This document shows, in pieces, positions 39,784 through 47,739 of a stretch of 64,000 nt of DNA. Source of the DNA: Mesorhizobium atlanticum (lineage in GTDB: Bacteria > Pseudomonadota > Alphaproteobacteria > Rhizobiales > Rhizobiaceae); the NCBI RefSeq assembly GCF_003289965.1, contig NZ_QMBQ01000001.1, positions 1-64,000 of the forward strand. Reading direction: 5' to 3'. Numbering within the stretch: the stretch's first letter is position 1; the number at the start of each line of letters is the position of its first letter. The notes beneath the pieces are model-generated. The model did no database searches, had not been told where the DNA came from, and saw nothing but the letters and a program-made list of their open reading frames with translations. Position numbers and translations under genes: made by a program.

Positions 39784-40986
39784 CTAGATGTCGGCCTTGT
39801 CGGAGACGCGGCGGTGGACGGTGTAGGCGCGGCCGAGCTCCGGATTGAGCGCCAGCCCGAGCCCCGGCCCCGGCGGCACGGTGATCATGCCGTCTCTCAC
39901 CTCCGGCAGCGCGGTCACAAGGTCGCGGTACCAGGTGCGGTAGAAGGCGCGCACGCTTTCCTGGACGAGCGCATTGGGGGCATTGAGCGACAGGTGCGTC
40001 GAGGCGGCGAGCACGACCGGGCCCGTGCAGTCATGCGGCGCCACCGGCAGCCGCCAGGCCTCGGCCATCGACGCGATCTTGCGCGCTTCCGACAGGCCGC
40101 CGCACCAGGAGATGTCGAGCATGACGATGCCGGCGGCGCCGGTTTCCAACAGGTCGCGAAAAGCCCAGCGGCTGCCCAGCGTCTCGGAGGCCGAGATCGG
40201 CGCCGGACTGGCCGCCGCGTAGCGCTTCAGGTCGCCGAGGCTGTCCATGCGGATCGGATCCTCATGCCAGTAGGTGGCGAACGGTTTCAGCGCCTGCGCG
40301 ATCTTCATGGCCGGCAGGAGCTGCCACATGGAGTGGAACTCGACCATGATGTCGATCTTGTCGCCGACGGCTTTGCGAATCTTTTCAAAAGGTTCGAGCG
40401 CGGCCTTCAGGTCGGCCGAAGAGATGTCGTTGCCGCGCGTCTTTTCGGCGGCATGGTCGAACGGCCAGATCTTCATGGCGGTGATGCCGTCGGCAAGCAG
40501 CTCTTCGGCCAGCTCGTCGGCGCGGGTGAGGAAGGCGTTCAGGTCGTCATAGTCGCGCCCGGCGCCAATGCCGTAATTGGCCGTCGTCTGGCCCTTGGCG
40601 TCCTTGATGTATTCGGTGCCGGCGCAGGTGTTGTAGGTGCGGATCGAGCGGCGGCTGAAGCCGCCGAGCAATTGCGCGACCGGCTGGCCCGTGGCCTTGC
40701 CGAAAATGTCCCACAGCGCGATGTCGAAGGCGGAATTGCCGCGCACCTCCGCGCCGCTGGAGCGAAAGCCGAGATAGCCGACGAGATCGGCGGCCAGAAG
40801 GTCGATCGCCAGCGGATCGCGGCCGATCACCCGGGGCGCGACATATTCGTGCAGATATTCCTCGACCGTGCGCGACAGATAGAAGGTCTCGCCCAGCCCG
40901 GTGATGCCCTCGTCGGTATGGACCTCGACCCAGAGCAGGTTGGGGCGCTCCGCGATGCGGACCGTTTCGATGGCGCGGATCTTCAT
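39784..40986 (-). CDS. Enolase-superfamily (mandelate racemase-like) dehydratase
   Basis: 400 residues. N-terminal capping domain, then the barrel with a Lys in GITAMKIWPFD (about 167-177), acidic metal ligands in IMVEFHSMW, WHEDPIRMD and SASETLG, and a His in PHDCTGPV. The family includes sugar-acid dehydratases; here it would convert an aldonate to 2-keto-3-deoxy-aldonate. It begins one base after the regulator stop. The precise substrate cannot be read; the KIW triad differs from the classic KxK mandelate racemases. Confidence 0.88.
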   Translation of the reverse strand: MKIRAIETVRIAERPNLLWVEVHTDEGITGLGETFYLSRTVEEYLHEYVAPRVIGRDPLAIDLLAADLVGYLGFRSSGAEVRGNSAFDIALWDIFGKATGQPVAQLLGGFSRRSIRTYNTCAGTEYIKDAKGQTTANYGIGAGRDYDDLNAFLTRADELAEELLADGITAMKIWPFDHAAEKTRGNDISSADLKAALEPFEKIRKAVGDKIDIMVEFHSMWQLLPAMKIAQALKPFATYWHEDPIRMDSLGDLKRYAAASPAPISASETLGSRWAFRDLLETGAAGIVMLDISWCGGLSEARKIASMAEAWRLPVAPHDCTGPVVLAASTHLSLNAPNALVQESVRAFYRTWYRDLVTALPEVRDGMITVPPGPGLGLALNPELGRAYTVHRRVSDKADI

Positions 40987-40987
40987 G

Positions 40988-41716
40988 TCAGGCGATCCCC
41001 GCGTCGATGAGCGCCTTGACGCTCTTGTCGAAATGCTCGGCCATGTGTTCGGCCGCCAGCCGTGGATCGCCCTTGAGGATGGCGTCGGCGATGTCCTCGT
41101 GGCCCTTGATCATCTTGAGCTGGGCCTCGTCGGACGAGCGGGTCCGCCAGCCGATCACCCAGGTGCGGCGCGTGACGCCGCTGAAGGCGGTGACGATCAG
41201 CGAGAAGACCGGGTTGTGCGAGGCGGCCGCGATCGCTTCGTGGAAGGCGATGTCGTGTTCCATGACGGCCTCGGGATTCGTGAAATTCTCGCGCATCAAC
41301 CGGGCGGAGCTGGCGATGGCGGCGGCTTCCGCGTCGGTACGGCGGAGCGCCGCCAGCGCCACGGTGCGCATCTCGATGGTGCGCCTGACGTCATAGACCT
41401 GCTGGACGCTGATCTGGTGGGTGGTGATGCCATGTTCGATGACCATCGACATGGCGCCGGTGTCGAGCTTGGCGACGGTGGCGCGGCGGCCCGCGCTCAT
41501 GTCGATGAGGCGCATCGCCGACAGCGAGCGGAAGGCCTCGCGCACCACGGTGCGGGAGACGTTGAGCTGGCGCGTCATGGCGGCTTCGCTGGGCAGAGGA
41601 TCGCCCGGCGCCAAGCCCTCGGCGCGGATGTGCTGGGTGATCGCCTGGATCGCCGCGCTCACCAGGCCGGGGCTCGGCTCGCTCGTTGGCTCTGTCGGCT
41701 CCATCGATCCTTGCAT
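40988..41716 (-). CDS. FadR-type GntR transcriptional regulator
   Basis: 242 residues from the ATG at 41716. An N-terminal GntR winged helix (VSAAIQAITQHIRAEGLAPGDPLPSEAAMTRQLNVSRTVVREAFRSLSAMRLIDM, about 19-73) and an FCD ligand domain (VRRTIEMRTVALAALR...MEHDIAFHEAIAAASHNPVF...) with metal-binding His. First gene of the leftward sugar operon and divergent from the lactonase gene. A perfect palindrome, 14 bases from its start, is the likely operator, giving control by a sugar-acid intermediate. Confidence 0.9.
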   Translation of the reverse strand: MQGSMEPTEPTSEPSPGLVSAAIQAITQHIRAEGLAPGDPLPSEAAMTRQLNVSRTVVREAFRSLSAMRLIDMSAGRRATVAKLDTGAMSMVIEHGITTHQISVQQVYDVRRTIEMRTVALAALRRTDAEAAAIASSARLMRENFTNPEAVMEHDIAFHEAIAAASHNPVFSLIVTAFSGVTRRTWVIGWRTRSSDEAQLKMIKGHEDIADAILKGDPRLAAEHMAEHFDKSVKALIDAGIA

Positions 41717-41729
41717 ATTGCTTCCCCAT

Positions 41730-41746
41730 AACCTGTATGACAGGTT
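41730..41746. promoter_or_regulatory. GntR operator palindrome
   Basis: AACCTGT-ATG-ACAGGTT, perfect 7-base arms, between the divergent regulator/sugar operon and the SMP-30 gene. Position and symmetry suit a FadR-type repressor; binding is inferred. Confidence 0.75.
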
Positions 41747-41817
41747 GTTGTAATATTGCTCATAATTCAGGCGAAAGATATATGTCAAGCCGATTCCAAA
41801 CGAGACGGAGGAGCTCG

Positions 41818-42717
41818 ATGTCCGATATTGGAGCCGCCCTGGTTTTCGACGCACGCGACGTGGTCGGCGAGAGCCTGGTCTGGGACGAAGCCCGAGCCCG
41901 ACTGGTATGGGTCGATATCATCGGCCGCAGGATTCACCGGCTCGATCCGCTGAGCGGCGCCCACGAAAGCTGGCCGACCCCTGATCTCGTCACCTCGATC
42001 GGGCTGAGAAACGATGGCGGCGCCATCGTCGGCCTGCGCAAGGAGATCGCGCTTTGGGATTTCGGCGGGCCGTTCCGGACGATCGCGACGATCGAGCCGG
42101 ACAGGCCGGACACACGGCTCAACGAAGGCGTCGTGGCGCCCGACGGTTCGTTCTGGGTCGGCACGATGGCCAACAATATCGGGCCGGACGACGCGCCGCG
42201 GGCCATCACCGGCGACGAGGGCCGGCTCTATCGCGTCGATGCGGACGGCACGGTGACGGCGCTCGGCAAGGACCGATTCGGCATCACCAACACGATGGTT
42301 TGGCTGCCGGACGGCCGCTTCGTCACCGCCGACACGACGAAGAATGCGCTCTACAGCTATGCCTGGGACAAGGAAGCCGCGCGGCTCGGCGAGCGGCTTG
42401 TCTTCCTCGCCGATTTCCCGCGCGGCCTGCCCGACGGCTCATGCCTGGACGTCGAGGGCCACATCTGGAACTGCCGCGTGGTGGGCGGGAGCTGCGTGTT
42501 GCGCATCGCGGCGGACGGCAGGCCGAACCGGGTCGCGGAGCTGCCCTGCGGCTGGCCGACGAGCTGCGCCTTCGGCGGCGCCGGGCTCGACACGCTGTTC
42601 GTGACCTCCGCACGCTTCACGATGAGCGCCGGGCATCTTGCCGCCAATCCCTCCGAAGGCGGCCTGTTCGCGCTCAAGCCCGGCGTGCGGGGAGTGCCGG
42701 GAAACCGGTTCGGATAA
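41818..42717 (+). CDS. SMP-30/gluconolactonase-family lactonase
   Basis: 299 residues from the ATG at 41818 (GGAGGAG upstream). Six-bladed propeller marks: GESLVWDEARARLVWVDI (about 15-32) with the metal Glu, TRLNEGVVAPDGSFWVGTM (about 98-116), ITNTMVWLPDGR and LPDGSCLDVEGHIWNC (metal Asn/Asp). Hydrolyses sugar lactones made by the SDR dehydrogenase. Divergent from the regulator and thus probably co-controlled by the same operator. Intact. Confidence 0.9.
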   Translation: MSDIGAALVFDARDVVGESLVWDEARARLVWVDIIGRRIHRLDPLSGAHESWPTPDLVTSIGLRNDGGAIVGLRKEIALWDFGGPFRTIATIEPDRPDTRLNEGVVAPDGSFWVGTMANNIGPDDAPRAITGDEGRLYRVDADGTVTALGKDRFGITNTMVWLPDGRFVTADTTKNALYSYAWDKEAARLGERLVFLADFPRGLPDGSCLDVEGHIWNCRVVGGSCVLRIAADGRPNRVAELPCGWPTSCAFGGAGLDTLFVTSARFTMSAGHLAANPSEGGLFALKPGVRGVPGNRFG

Positions 42718-42842
42718 TCTTCCCGGCGGTCGTGGCCGGTTCCAGTCCGTGAAGTTACGCGTTCCCCCACTTGCAAGAGGGCCGGCACTGGGCTGGATTG
42801 GCCAAAGCCAAGATCGAGGACGCCGGAGTCGGAGGGGGCGCA

Positions 42843-44081
42843 ATGGAACCGATTGCGGCCGGGTCAGCACCGGACGTGGATGACGGCAAGGCCGAGCGCT
42901 ACGACCTCGGCCTTTGCCTGTCGGGCGGCGGCTACCGCGCCATGCTGTTCCACGCCGGCGCGCTCGCGCGGCTGAACGAGGCGGCGCTGCTCCAGAAGCT
43001 CGACATGGTGAGCTCGGTTTCGGGCGGCTCGATCGCGGCCGGGCTCTTGGCGGTGCTCTGGCCCCGCTTCGTCTTCACGGGCGGAGTCGCCACCAATTTC
43101 GATATCTATCTCGACAGGATAGTGGAGTTCTCGCAGGTCTTTCTCGACGCGCCGTCGATCCTCAAGGGCTTGTTCAATCCGTTTTCAAGCGCGGCGCGCG
43201 AAGTCGCGGCCTGCTACGAGCAGCGCCTGTTCGACGGCTCCAGGCCGATGTTGAAAAGCCTGCCGGAAAAACCCTGGTTCGTGTTCTGCTCGAGCAATCT
43301 CGGCACCGGCTCGCTGTTTCGCCTGTCGCGGCGCTACATCGCCGATTATCGCATCGGCGTCGCTTACGGCGCCGACCTTCCGGTGGCTCTTGCGGTGGCC
43401 GCCTCGTCGGCCTTCCCGCCTTTCCTGTCGCCGCTCCGGCTCGACCTCACGCCCTTCGCCTGGACCAACGACAAGCTCGACCCTTCGGTCGGCCCGCCGG
43501 TGCCGCCATCCCGCGCCGTGCTCACCGATGGCGGCGTCTACGACAATCACGGCGTCGAGCCGGCGCTGAAGCGCTGCCGCTGGCTGCTGGTGAGCGATGC
43601 CGGCGCGCCCTGGCAGGCTTCGAACGCCGGCTACTGGAACTGGTTCTCGCAGTTGAAACGCGTCGCCAACACCACCGACAACCAGGTGCGGTCACTGCGG
43701 CGACGGGATCTGGTGGCGCGCTTCCAGGCGGCCAAGGACGCCGACGATCGAGGACTGCCCAAAGACGCGACCCGGCCCGACTATGCGGCGGCGCGCGGCG
43801 TCTTCTGGTCGATCGCCAGCAAGCCGGACGCGACCGAGCCGACTTTCGTGCAGACCGCCGAGACCGCGCCGGCCGATATCGGCACATCGCTGCATTTCCT
43901 GGGCAGCGAAGAGACCGTCGATCTGGTGAACTGGGGCTATTGCGCCGCCGACCAGGCGCTGAGGAGCTGGTACGAGCCGGCGGTGGCGCCGGGAAAGGGC
44001 GTGCCGCTCAAGGCGGGCGATGTGAAGCCGGGGCGCTGTGCTAGGGTTTCGAAGATGATGATGGGTGTTTTTAAGGTTTGA
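42843..44081 (+). CDS. Patatin-like phospholipase
   Basis: 412 residues from the ATG at 42843 (GGAGGGGG upstream). Oxyanion-hole motif SGGGYRAMLFHAGALARL (about 26-43), nucleophile Ser in MVSSVSGGSIAAGLLAVL (about 56-73), and catalytic Asp in LTDGGVYDNHGVEPAL (about 225-240). There is no signal peptide, so it is probably cytosolic or secreted another way. It would hydrolyse acyl groups of lipids. Alone in its transcript; a palindromic repeat follows. Confidence 0.88.
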   Translation: MEPIAAGSAPDVDDGKAERYDLGLCLSGGGYRAMLFHAGALARLNEAALLQKLDMVSSVSGGSIAAGLLAVLWPRFVFTGGVATNFDIYLDRIVEFSQVFLDAPSILKGLFNPFSSAAREVAACYEQRLFDGSRPMLKSLPEKPWFVFCSSNLGTGSLFRLSRRYIADYRIGVAYGADLPVALAVAASSAFPPFLSPLRLDLTPFAWTNDKLDPSVGPPVPPSRAVLTDGGVYDNHGVEPALKRCRWLLVSDAGAPWQASNAGYWNWFSQLKRVANTTDNQVRSLRRRDLVARFQAAKDADDRGLPKDATRPDYAAARGVFWSIASKPDATEPTFVQTAETAPADIGTSLHFLGSEETVDLVNWGYCAADQALRSWYEPAVAPGKGVPLKAGDVKPGRCARVSKMMMGVFKV

Positions 44082-44093
44082 GCGAGGCGCTGA

Positions 44094-44155
44094 AGCCGCT
44101 GATCTCCCCCCTTGTGGGGGAGATTAGGCGCTCCGCGGCTTTCGCTAATCGCCTT
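44094..44155. repeat. Palindromic repeat
   Basis: 'tgatctccccccttgtgggggagattaggcgctccgcggctttcgctaatcgcc', with arms as in the copy at 10.87 kb. Downstream of the patatin gene. Confidence 0.55.
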
Positions 44156-44225
44156 GGCGCAATCCAATCCGGTTCGTGCCCTGCCCTGCGCATGCTAACA
44201 GGATCGCTTTCAACAATTTCAACAA

Positions 44226-44942
44226 ATGGACAGCGACATGGCAGGCGAAAAAGTAGCTCTGGTGACGGCGGGCGGCAGCGGCATGGGGGCGGCGGCGGCC
44301 AAGCGCCTGGCGGCGGACGGCTTTAAGGTCGGCGTGCTCTCCTCCTCCGGCAAGGGCGAGGCGCTGGGCAAGGAACTCGGCGGCTTCGGCGTCACCGGCT
44401 CCAACCAGTCGAACGAGGACCTGAAGCGCCTTGCCGACGGCGCGCTGGAGCGCTGGGGCCGCATCGACGTGCTGGTCAACAGCGCCGGCCACGGGCCGCG
44501 CGCGCAGATCATCGAGATCAGCGACGAGGACTGGCATAAGGGCATCGACACCTATTTTCTCAACGCCGTGCGCCCGACCCGGCTGGTGACGCCGGTGATG
44601 CAGAAACAGAAGTCCGGCGTGATCATCAACATCTCGACCGCCTGGGCGTTCGAGCCGAGCGCGATGTTTCCGACCTCGGCCGTGGCGCGCGCCGGGCTTG
44701 CCGCCTTCACCAAGATCTTCGCCGACACCTATGCCGCCGACAACATCCGCATGAACAATGTGCTGCCCGGCTGGATCGACAGCCTGCCGGCGACCGATGA
44801 GCGCCGTGGCAGCGTGCCGATGAAGCGCTACGGCACGTCGGAAGAGATCGCCGCGACGATCTCGTTCCTCGCCTCGGATGGGGCGGCCTACATCACCGGG
44901 CAGAACATCCGCGTCGACGGCGGCATCACCAGGGCATTGTGA
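44226..44942 (+). CDS. SDR protein with substituted active site
   Basis: 238 residues. Rossmann motif TAGGSGMGAAAAKRL (about 13-27), VLVNSAGHGP, and a C-terminal GQNIRVDGGITRAL typical of SDR proteins. At the catalytic site, where YxxxK is expected, the sequence is FPTSAVARAGLAAF, with Ser/Thr in place of Tyr and Arg in place of Lys. It may be catalytically different or inactive. Start at ATG 44226 (MDSDMAGEKVALVT); the Met at 44238 is also possible. Single gene; the substrate is unknown. Confidence 0.8.
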   Translation: MDSDMAGEKVALVTAGGSGMGAAAAKRLAADGFKVGVLSSSGKGEALGKELGGFGVTGSNQSNEDLKRLADGALERWGRIDVLVNSAGHGPRAQIIEISDEDWHKGIDTYFLNAVRPTRLVTPVMQKQKSGVIINISTAWAFEPSAMFPTSAVARAGLAAFTKIFADTYAADNIRMNNVLPGWIDSLPATDERRGSVPMKRYGTSEEIAATISFLASDGAAYITGQNIRVDGGITRAL

Positions 44943-44952
44943 GGGCGGCTAA

Positions 44953-45055
44953 AGCAATTCCAGGAAAAGTGTGAGCGGTTTTCCGTCCGGAATTGCGTAA
45001 AAACAAAGAGATAGAGCGGTTCGCCGTTTCCGTGAAACGGTGAAACGCTCTAGGA
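44953..45055. repeat. Best-preserved copy of the 'caattccaggaaaag' repeat
   Basis: 'agcaattccaggaaaagtgtgagcggttttccgtccggaattgcgtaaaaacaaagag' followed by 'cggttcgccgtttccgtgaaacggtgaaacgctc'. Other copies lie near 8.0, 13.9, 19.5 and 20.3 kb. Confidence 0.7.
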
Positions 45056-45067
45056 CGCCGCCTCGAA

Positions 45068-45307
45068 TCATCCCGGCCTGCGGGAATTGAGCACCCACAG
45101 AACGCATAGGAAGGCTATCGAGCCCACCAGGACGATCGAATTGCCGACCACGATGTTCCAGAATCGTGTCGGATCGTCCGACAGTGCGACCCAATGCAAC
45201 TTGCCTCGGACTTCGCCCGTCTTGATGCCGCAGGCAATGTTGTAGATCGCGATGGCGGCGAGCGCGGCCATCAGGACAAACAGGTCGTTGTTCTTGTTGC
45301 GATCCAT
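45068..45307 (-). CDS. Small membrane protein
   Basis: 79 residues and two membrane spans (LFVLMAALAAIAIYNIACGIKTG, about 9-31; FWNIVVGNSIVLVGSIAFLCVLWVL, about 49-73). MDRNKNND start. No family recognised. Confidence 0.6.
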   Translation of the reverse strand: MDRNKNNDLFVLMAALAAIAIYNIACGIKTGEVRGKLHWVALSDDPTRFWNIVVGNSIVLVGSIAFLCVLWVLNSRRPG

Positions 45308-45354
45308 GGCAGCGGTTTTTAACAGCGCTTGGTGAAATTTTGCTTACCTTTGGT

Positions 45355-45386
45355 AAGGCGGCGGCCGCGATACAGGCCGCCGCCTT
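45355..45386 (-). terminator. Hairpin terminator after the SRPBCC gene
   Basis: AAGGCGGCGGCC-N8-GGCCGCCGCCTT, perfect 12-base arms, 10 bases downstream of the gene at 45396-45839. The T-run is weak (TTACC on the minus strand), so it may act in either direction as a stem. Confidence 0.6.
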
Positions 45387-45395
45387 ATGCTAGGT

Positions 45396-45839
45396 TTACT
45401 GATTGATCTCCGGCTCGACGAGCTTGGCCAGGTTGCGCAGCGATTCCTGCCAGCCGAGATAGCAGGCCTCGGCGGGGATGGCGTCCGGGATTCCGGCCTG
45501 GGTGATGTTGATCTCGGTGCCGACCAACACTTTCTTCAACGTCACCGTCACCTCGATCTGGCCCGGCAAATTTGGATCGTCGAAGCGGTCGGTGTAGCGC
45601 AGGCGCTCGCCCGGGACGAGCTCGACGAACTCGCCGCCGAAGGAGTGGCTGCCGCCCGTGGTGAAGTTGCGGAAGGACATCTTGTAGCTGCCGCCGACCT
45701 TGCCCTCGAACTCATGCACCGTGCAGGTGAAGCCGTTCGGCGGCAGCCACTTGGCCAGCGCATCGGCCTCGACGAATGCGCGGTAGACCTTCTCCGGCTT
45801 GGTCGCCAGGACGCGGTGCAGATGGATGGTGCTCGGCAT
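45396..45839 (-). CDS. SRPBCC/AHSA1-domain protein
   Basis: 147 residues from the ATG at 45839. AHSA1-type START fold: TIHLHRVLATKPEKVYRAFVEADALAKWLPPNGFTCTVHEFEGKVGGSYKMSF (about 4-56), FVELVPGERLRYTDRF, and the closing GWQESLRNLAKLVEPEI. Such proteins bind small hydrophobic ligands; the specific role is unknown. A strong hairpin follows the stop. Confidence 0.88.
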   Translation of the reverse strand: MPSTIHLHRVLATKPEKVYRAFVEADALAKWLPPNGFTCTVHEFEGKVGGSYKMSFRNFTTGGSHSFGGEFVELVPGERLRYTDRFDDPNLPGQIEVTVTLKKVLVGTEINITQAGIPDAIPAEACYLGWQESLRNLAKLVEPEINQ

Positions 45840-46302
45840 GTCTCGATATCCTCTCTGGTTTCGTTGATCGATGCCCCAAGGACGGATGCCTCCCAGCCGA
45901 TCCGACAGAGGCTGCCAAATTTTTTGCCCGGCGGCTACCGCGCCCGCTTTGTGACGGGGACAGGACGTAGGTGCTGCGATCGGCATTCCAGCTCGAATGT
46001 CCACCGTCGCGCTTGGCGACTCAACCCTCTGTCATGGCACGCGGCTGCGCTGGTCAATTGTGGCCACGAGCGGCATCCTGCCAAATATTTCAGCATGAGC
46101 CTCGCAATTTTGAGTAAAATTGAGTAATTCAAGGTGTAATTATCGCGCTTAAATTGTATTAGAAACCCTTGTTATGTCTATTTCCGATCATTAATCGATG
46201 AACGGTAATTTTTTATCTGTACTGTGACGCGATTCCTTGGAACCATAGGCCGGCTTTGTAGGTTGGCCTGAAAATCAGCCACCACCGAGGAAGGAGTGCA
46301 CG
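45840..46302. other. Upstream region of the GH16 glycanase gene
   Basis: About 460 bases. From 46105 to 46215 it is AT-rich ('attttgagtaaaattgagtaattcaag', 'gattaatcgatg'), in contrast to its surroundings, and probably holds the promoter and regulator sites for the secretion operon. No supported gene. Confidence 0.5.
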
Positions 46303-47727
46303 ATGAGCTTCGTCGTCAACGCGGTAGGCGTTCCTCTCTACTATAGCGGCGCCTCCAATCATTGGTTTTCGGCAACGTCTGGACCGACCTTCAACGGCAG
46401 CAGCGGCAACGACTCGATCTGGGCCTCCAGCGGCGTCAACGTCACCATGTATGGCGGCCAAGGCGACGACATCTATTACCTCTATTCGGCGGGCAACAAG
46501 GTGGTCGAGTACGCCGGACAGGGCGTCGACACCATCAACACATGGATGAGCTACACGCTGCCGAACAATGTCGAGAACCTCGTCGTCACCAACGCCCACA
46601 ACTACGCCTTCGGCAATGCGCTGGACAACATCATCACCGCGACGGCGGGCGGCCAGACGATCGACGGCGGAGCGGGCAACGATGTGCTGATCGACGGCGG
46701 CGGCGGCGCCGATGTTTTCATCATCGCCAAGGGCAACGGCAGCGACTCGATCGTCAATTTCGCCTCGAACGATGCCGTGCGGCTCGATGGCTACAGCTTC
46801 ACTTCGTTCGCCGCCGTCCACGACAGCATGATCCAGGCGGGACCGAATGTGGTGCTGAACCTCGGATCGGGCGAAATCCTCGAATTCAAGAACACCACGA
46901 TCGACAAGCTGCAGCCCAACAATTTCCAGCTGCCGATCGACAAGTCCGGCATGACGCTGTCCTTCAGCGACGAGTTCAACACGTTGAACCTGCACAGCAG
47001 CCAGGGCGGCACCTGGGACACCAACTTCTGGTGGGGCGCGGCGAACGGCAGCACGCTGGTCCGGAACAACGAGCTGCAATGGTATATCGACGCCAATTAC
47101 GCCCCGACCAGCTCGGTGCATCCGTTCAGCGTCGACAATGGCGTGCTCACCATCACCGCTGCGCAGGCGCCGGCCGACATCAAGCCGCTGATCAACAATT
47201 ACGAATACACTTCCGGCCTCCTGACCACACATGACTCCTTCTCGCAGACCTATGGTTATTTCGAAATGCGCGCGGACCTGCCGGAAAACGCCGGCGCCTG
47301 GCCGGCCTTCTGGCTGCTGCCGGAAGACGGTTCGTGGCCGCCGGAACTCGACGTGATGGAGATGTACGGCCAGAAGCCGAATTCGCTGCTGATGACCGCG
47401 CATACCAACCAGACGGGCCAGCACACGACGGTCGGATCCACGGTGAACGTCATGGACACCGCCGGCTTCCACACCTATGGCCTGTTGTGGACGCCGGACA
47501 AGCTGGTCTGGACCTATGACGGCGTGCAGGTCGCGTGGGCGGCGACGCCGTCGGACATGAACAAGCCGATGTACATGCTGGTCGATCTCGCGGTGGGCGG
47601 CCAGGCCGGCGCGCCGCCGGACCATCTGGCGACACCGGCGCAGATGAAGATCGATTATATCCACGCCTACACGCTGGACGAGCTGCAGCAGAGTCATTTG
47701 AACGTCACGGGCGGACAGACAGCCTAG
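46303..47727 (+). CDS. GH16 endo-beta-glycanase with RTX repeats (ExsH-like)
   Basis: 474 residues. The N-terminal part has RTX-type calcium-binding repeats (GGQGDDIYYLYS, about 51-62; NALDNIITATAGGQTIDGGAGNDVLIDGGGGADVF, about 105-140). The C-terminal 220 residues are a glycoside hydrolase 16 domain with the nucleophile/acid motif PELDVMEMYG (about 346-355) and W-rich substrate cleft (TWDTNFWWG). Similar proteins (ExsH of Sinorhizobium) trim succinoglycan after secretion by PrsD/PrsE. The next two genes encode just such a secretion system, so the protein is probably exported by it. There is no N-terminal signal peptide. Confidence 0.88.
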   Translation: MSFVVNAVGVPLYYSGASNHWFSATSGPTFNGSSGNDSIWASSGVNVTMYGGQGDDIYYLYSAGNKVVEYAGQGVDTINTWMSYTLPNNVENLVVTNAHNYAFGNALDNIITATAGGQTIDGGAGNDVLIDGGGGADVFIIAKGNGSDSIVNFASNDAVRLDGYSFTSFAAVHDSMIQAGPNVVLNLGSGEILEFKNTTIDKLQPNNFQLPIDKSGMTLSFSDEFNTLNLHSSQGGTWDTNFWWGAANGSTLVRNNELQWYIDANYAPTSSVHPFSVDNGVLTITAAQAPADIKPLINNYEYTSGLLTTHDSFSQTYGYFEMRADLPENAGAWPAFWLLPEDGSWPPELDVMEMYGQKPNSLLMTAHTNQTGQHTTVGSTVNVMDTAGFHTYGLLWTPDKLVWTYDGVQVAWAATPSDMNKPMYMLVDLAVGGQAGAPPDHLATPAQMKIDYIHAYTLDELQQSHLNVTGGQTA

Positions 47728-47739
47728 GCGTCCAGGGCA

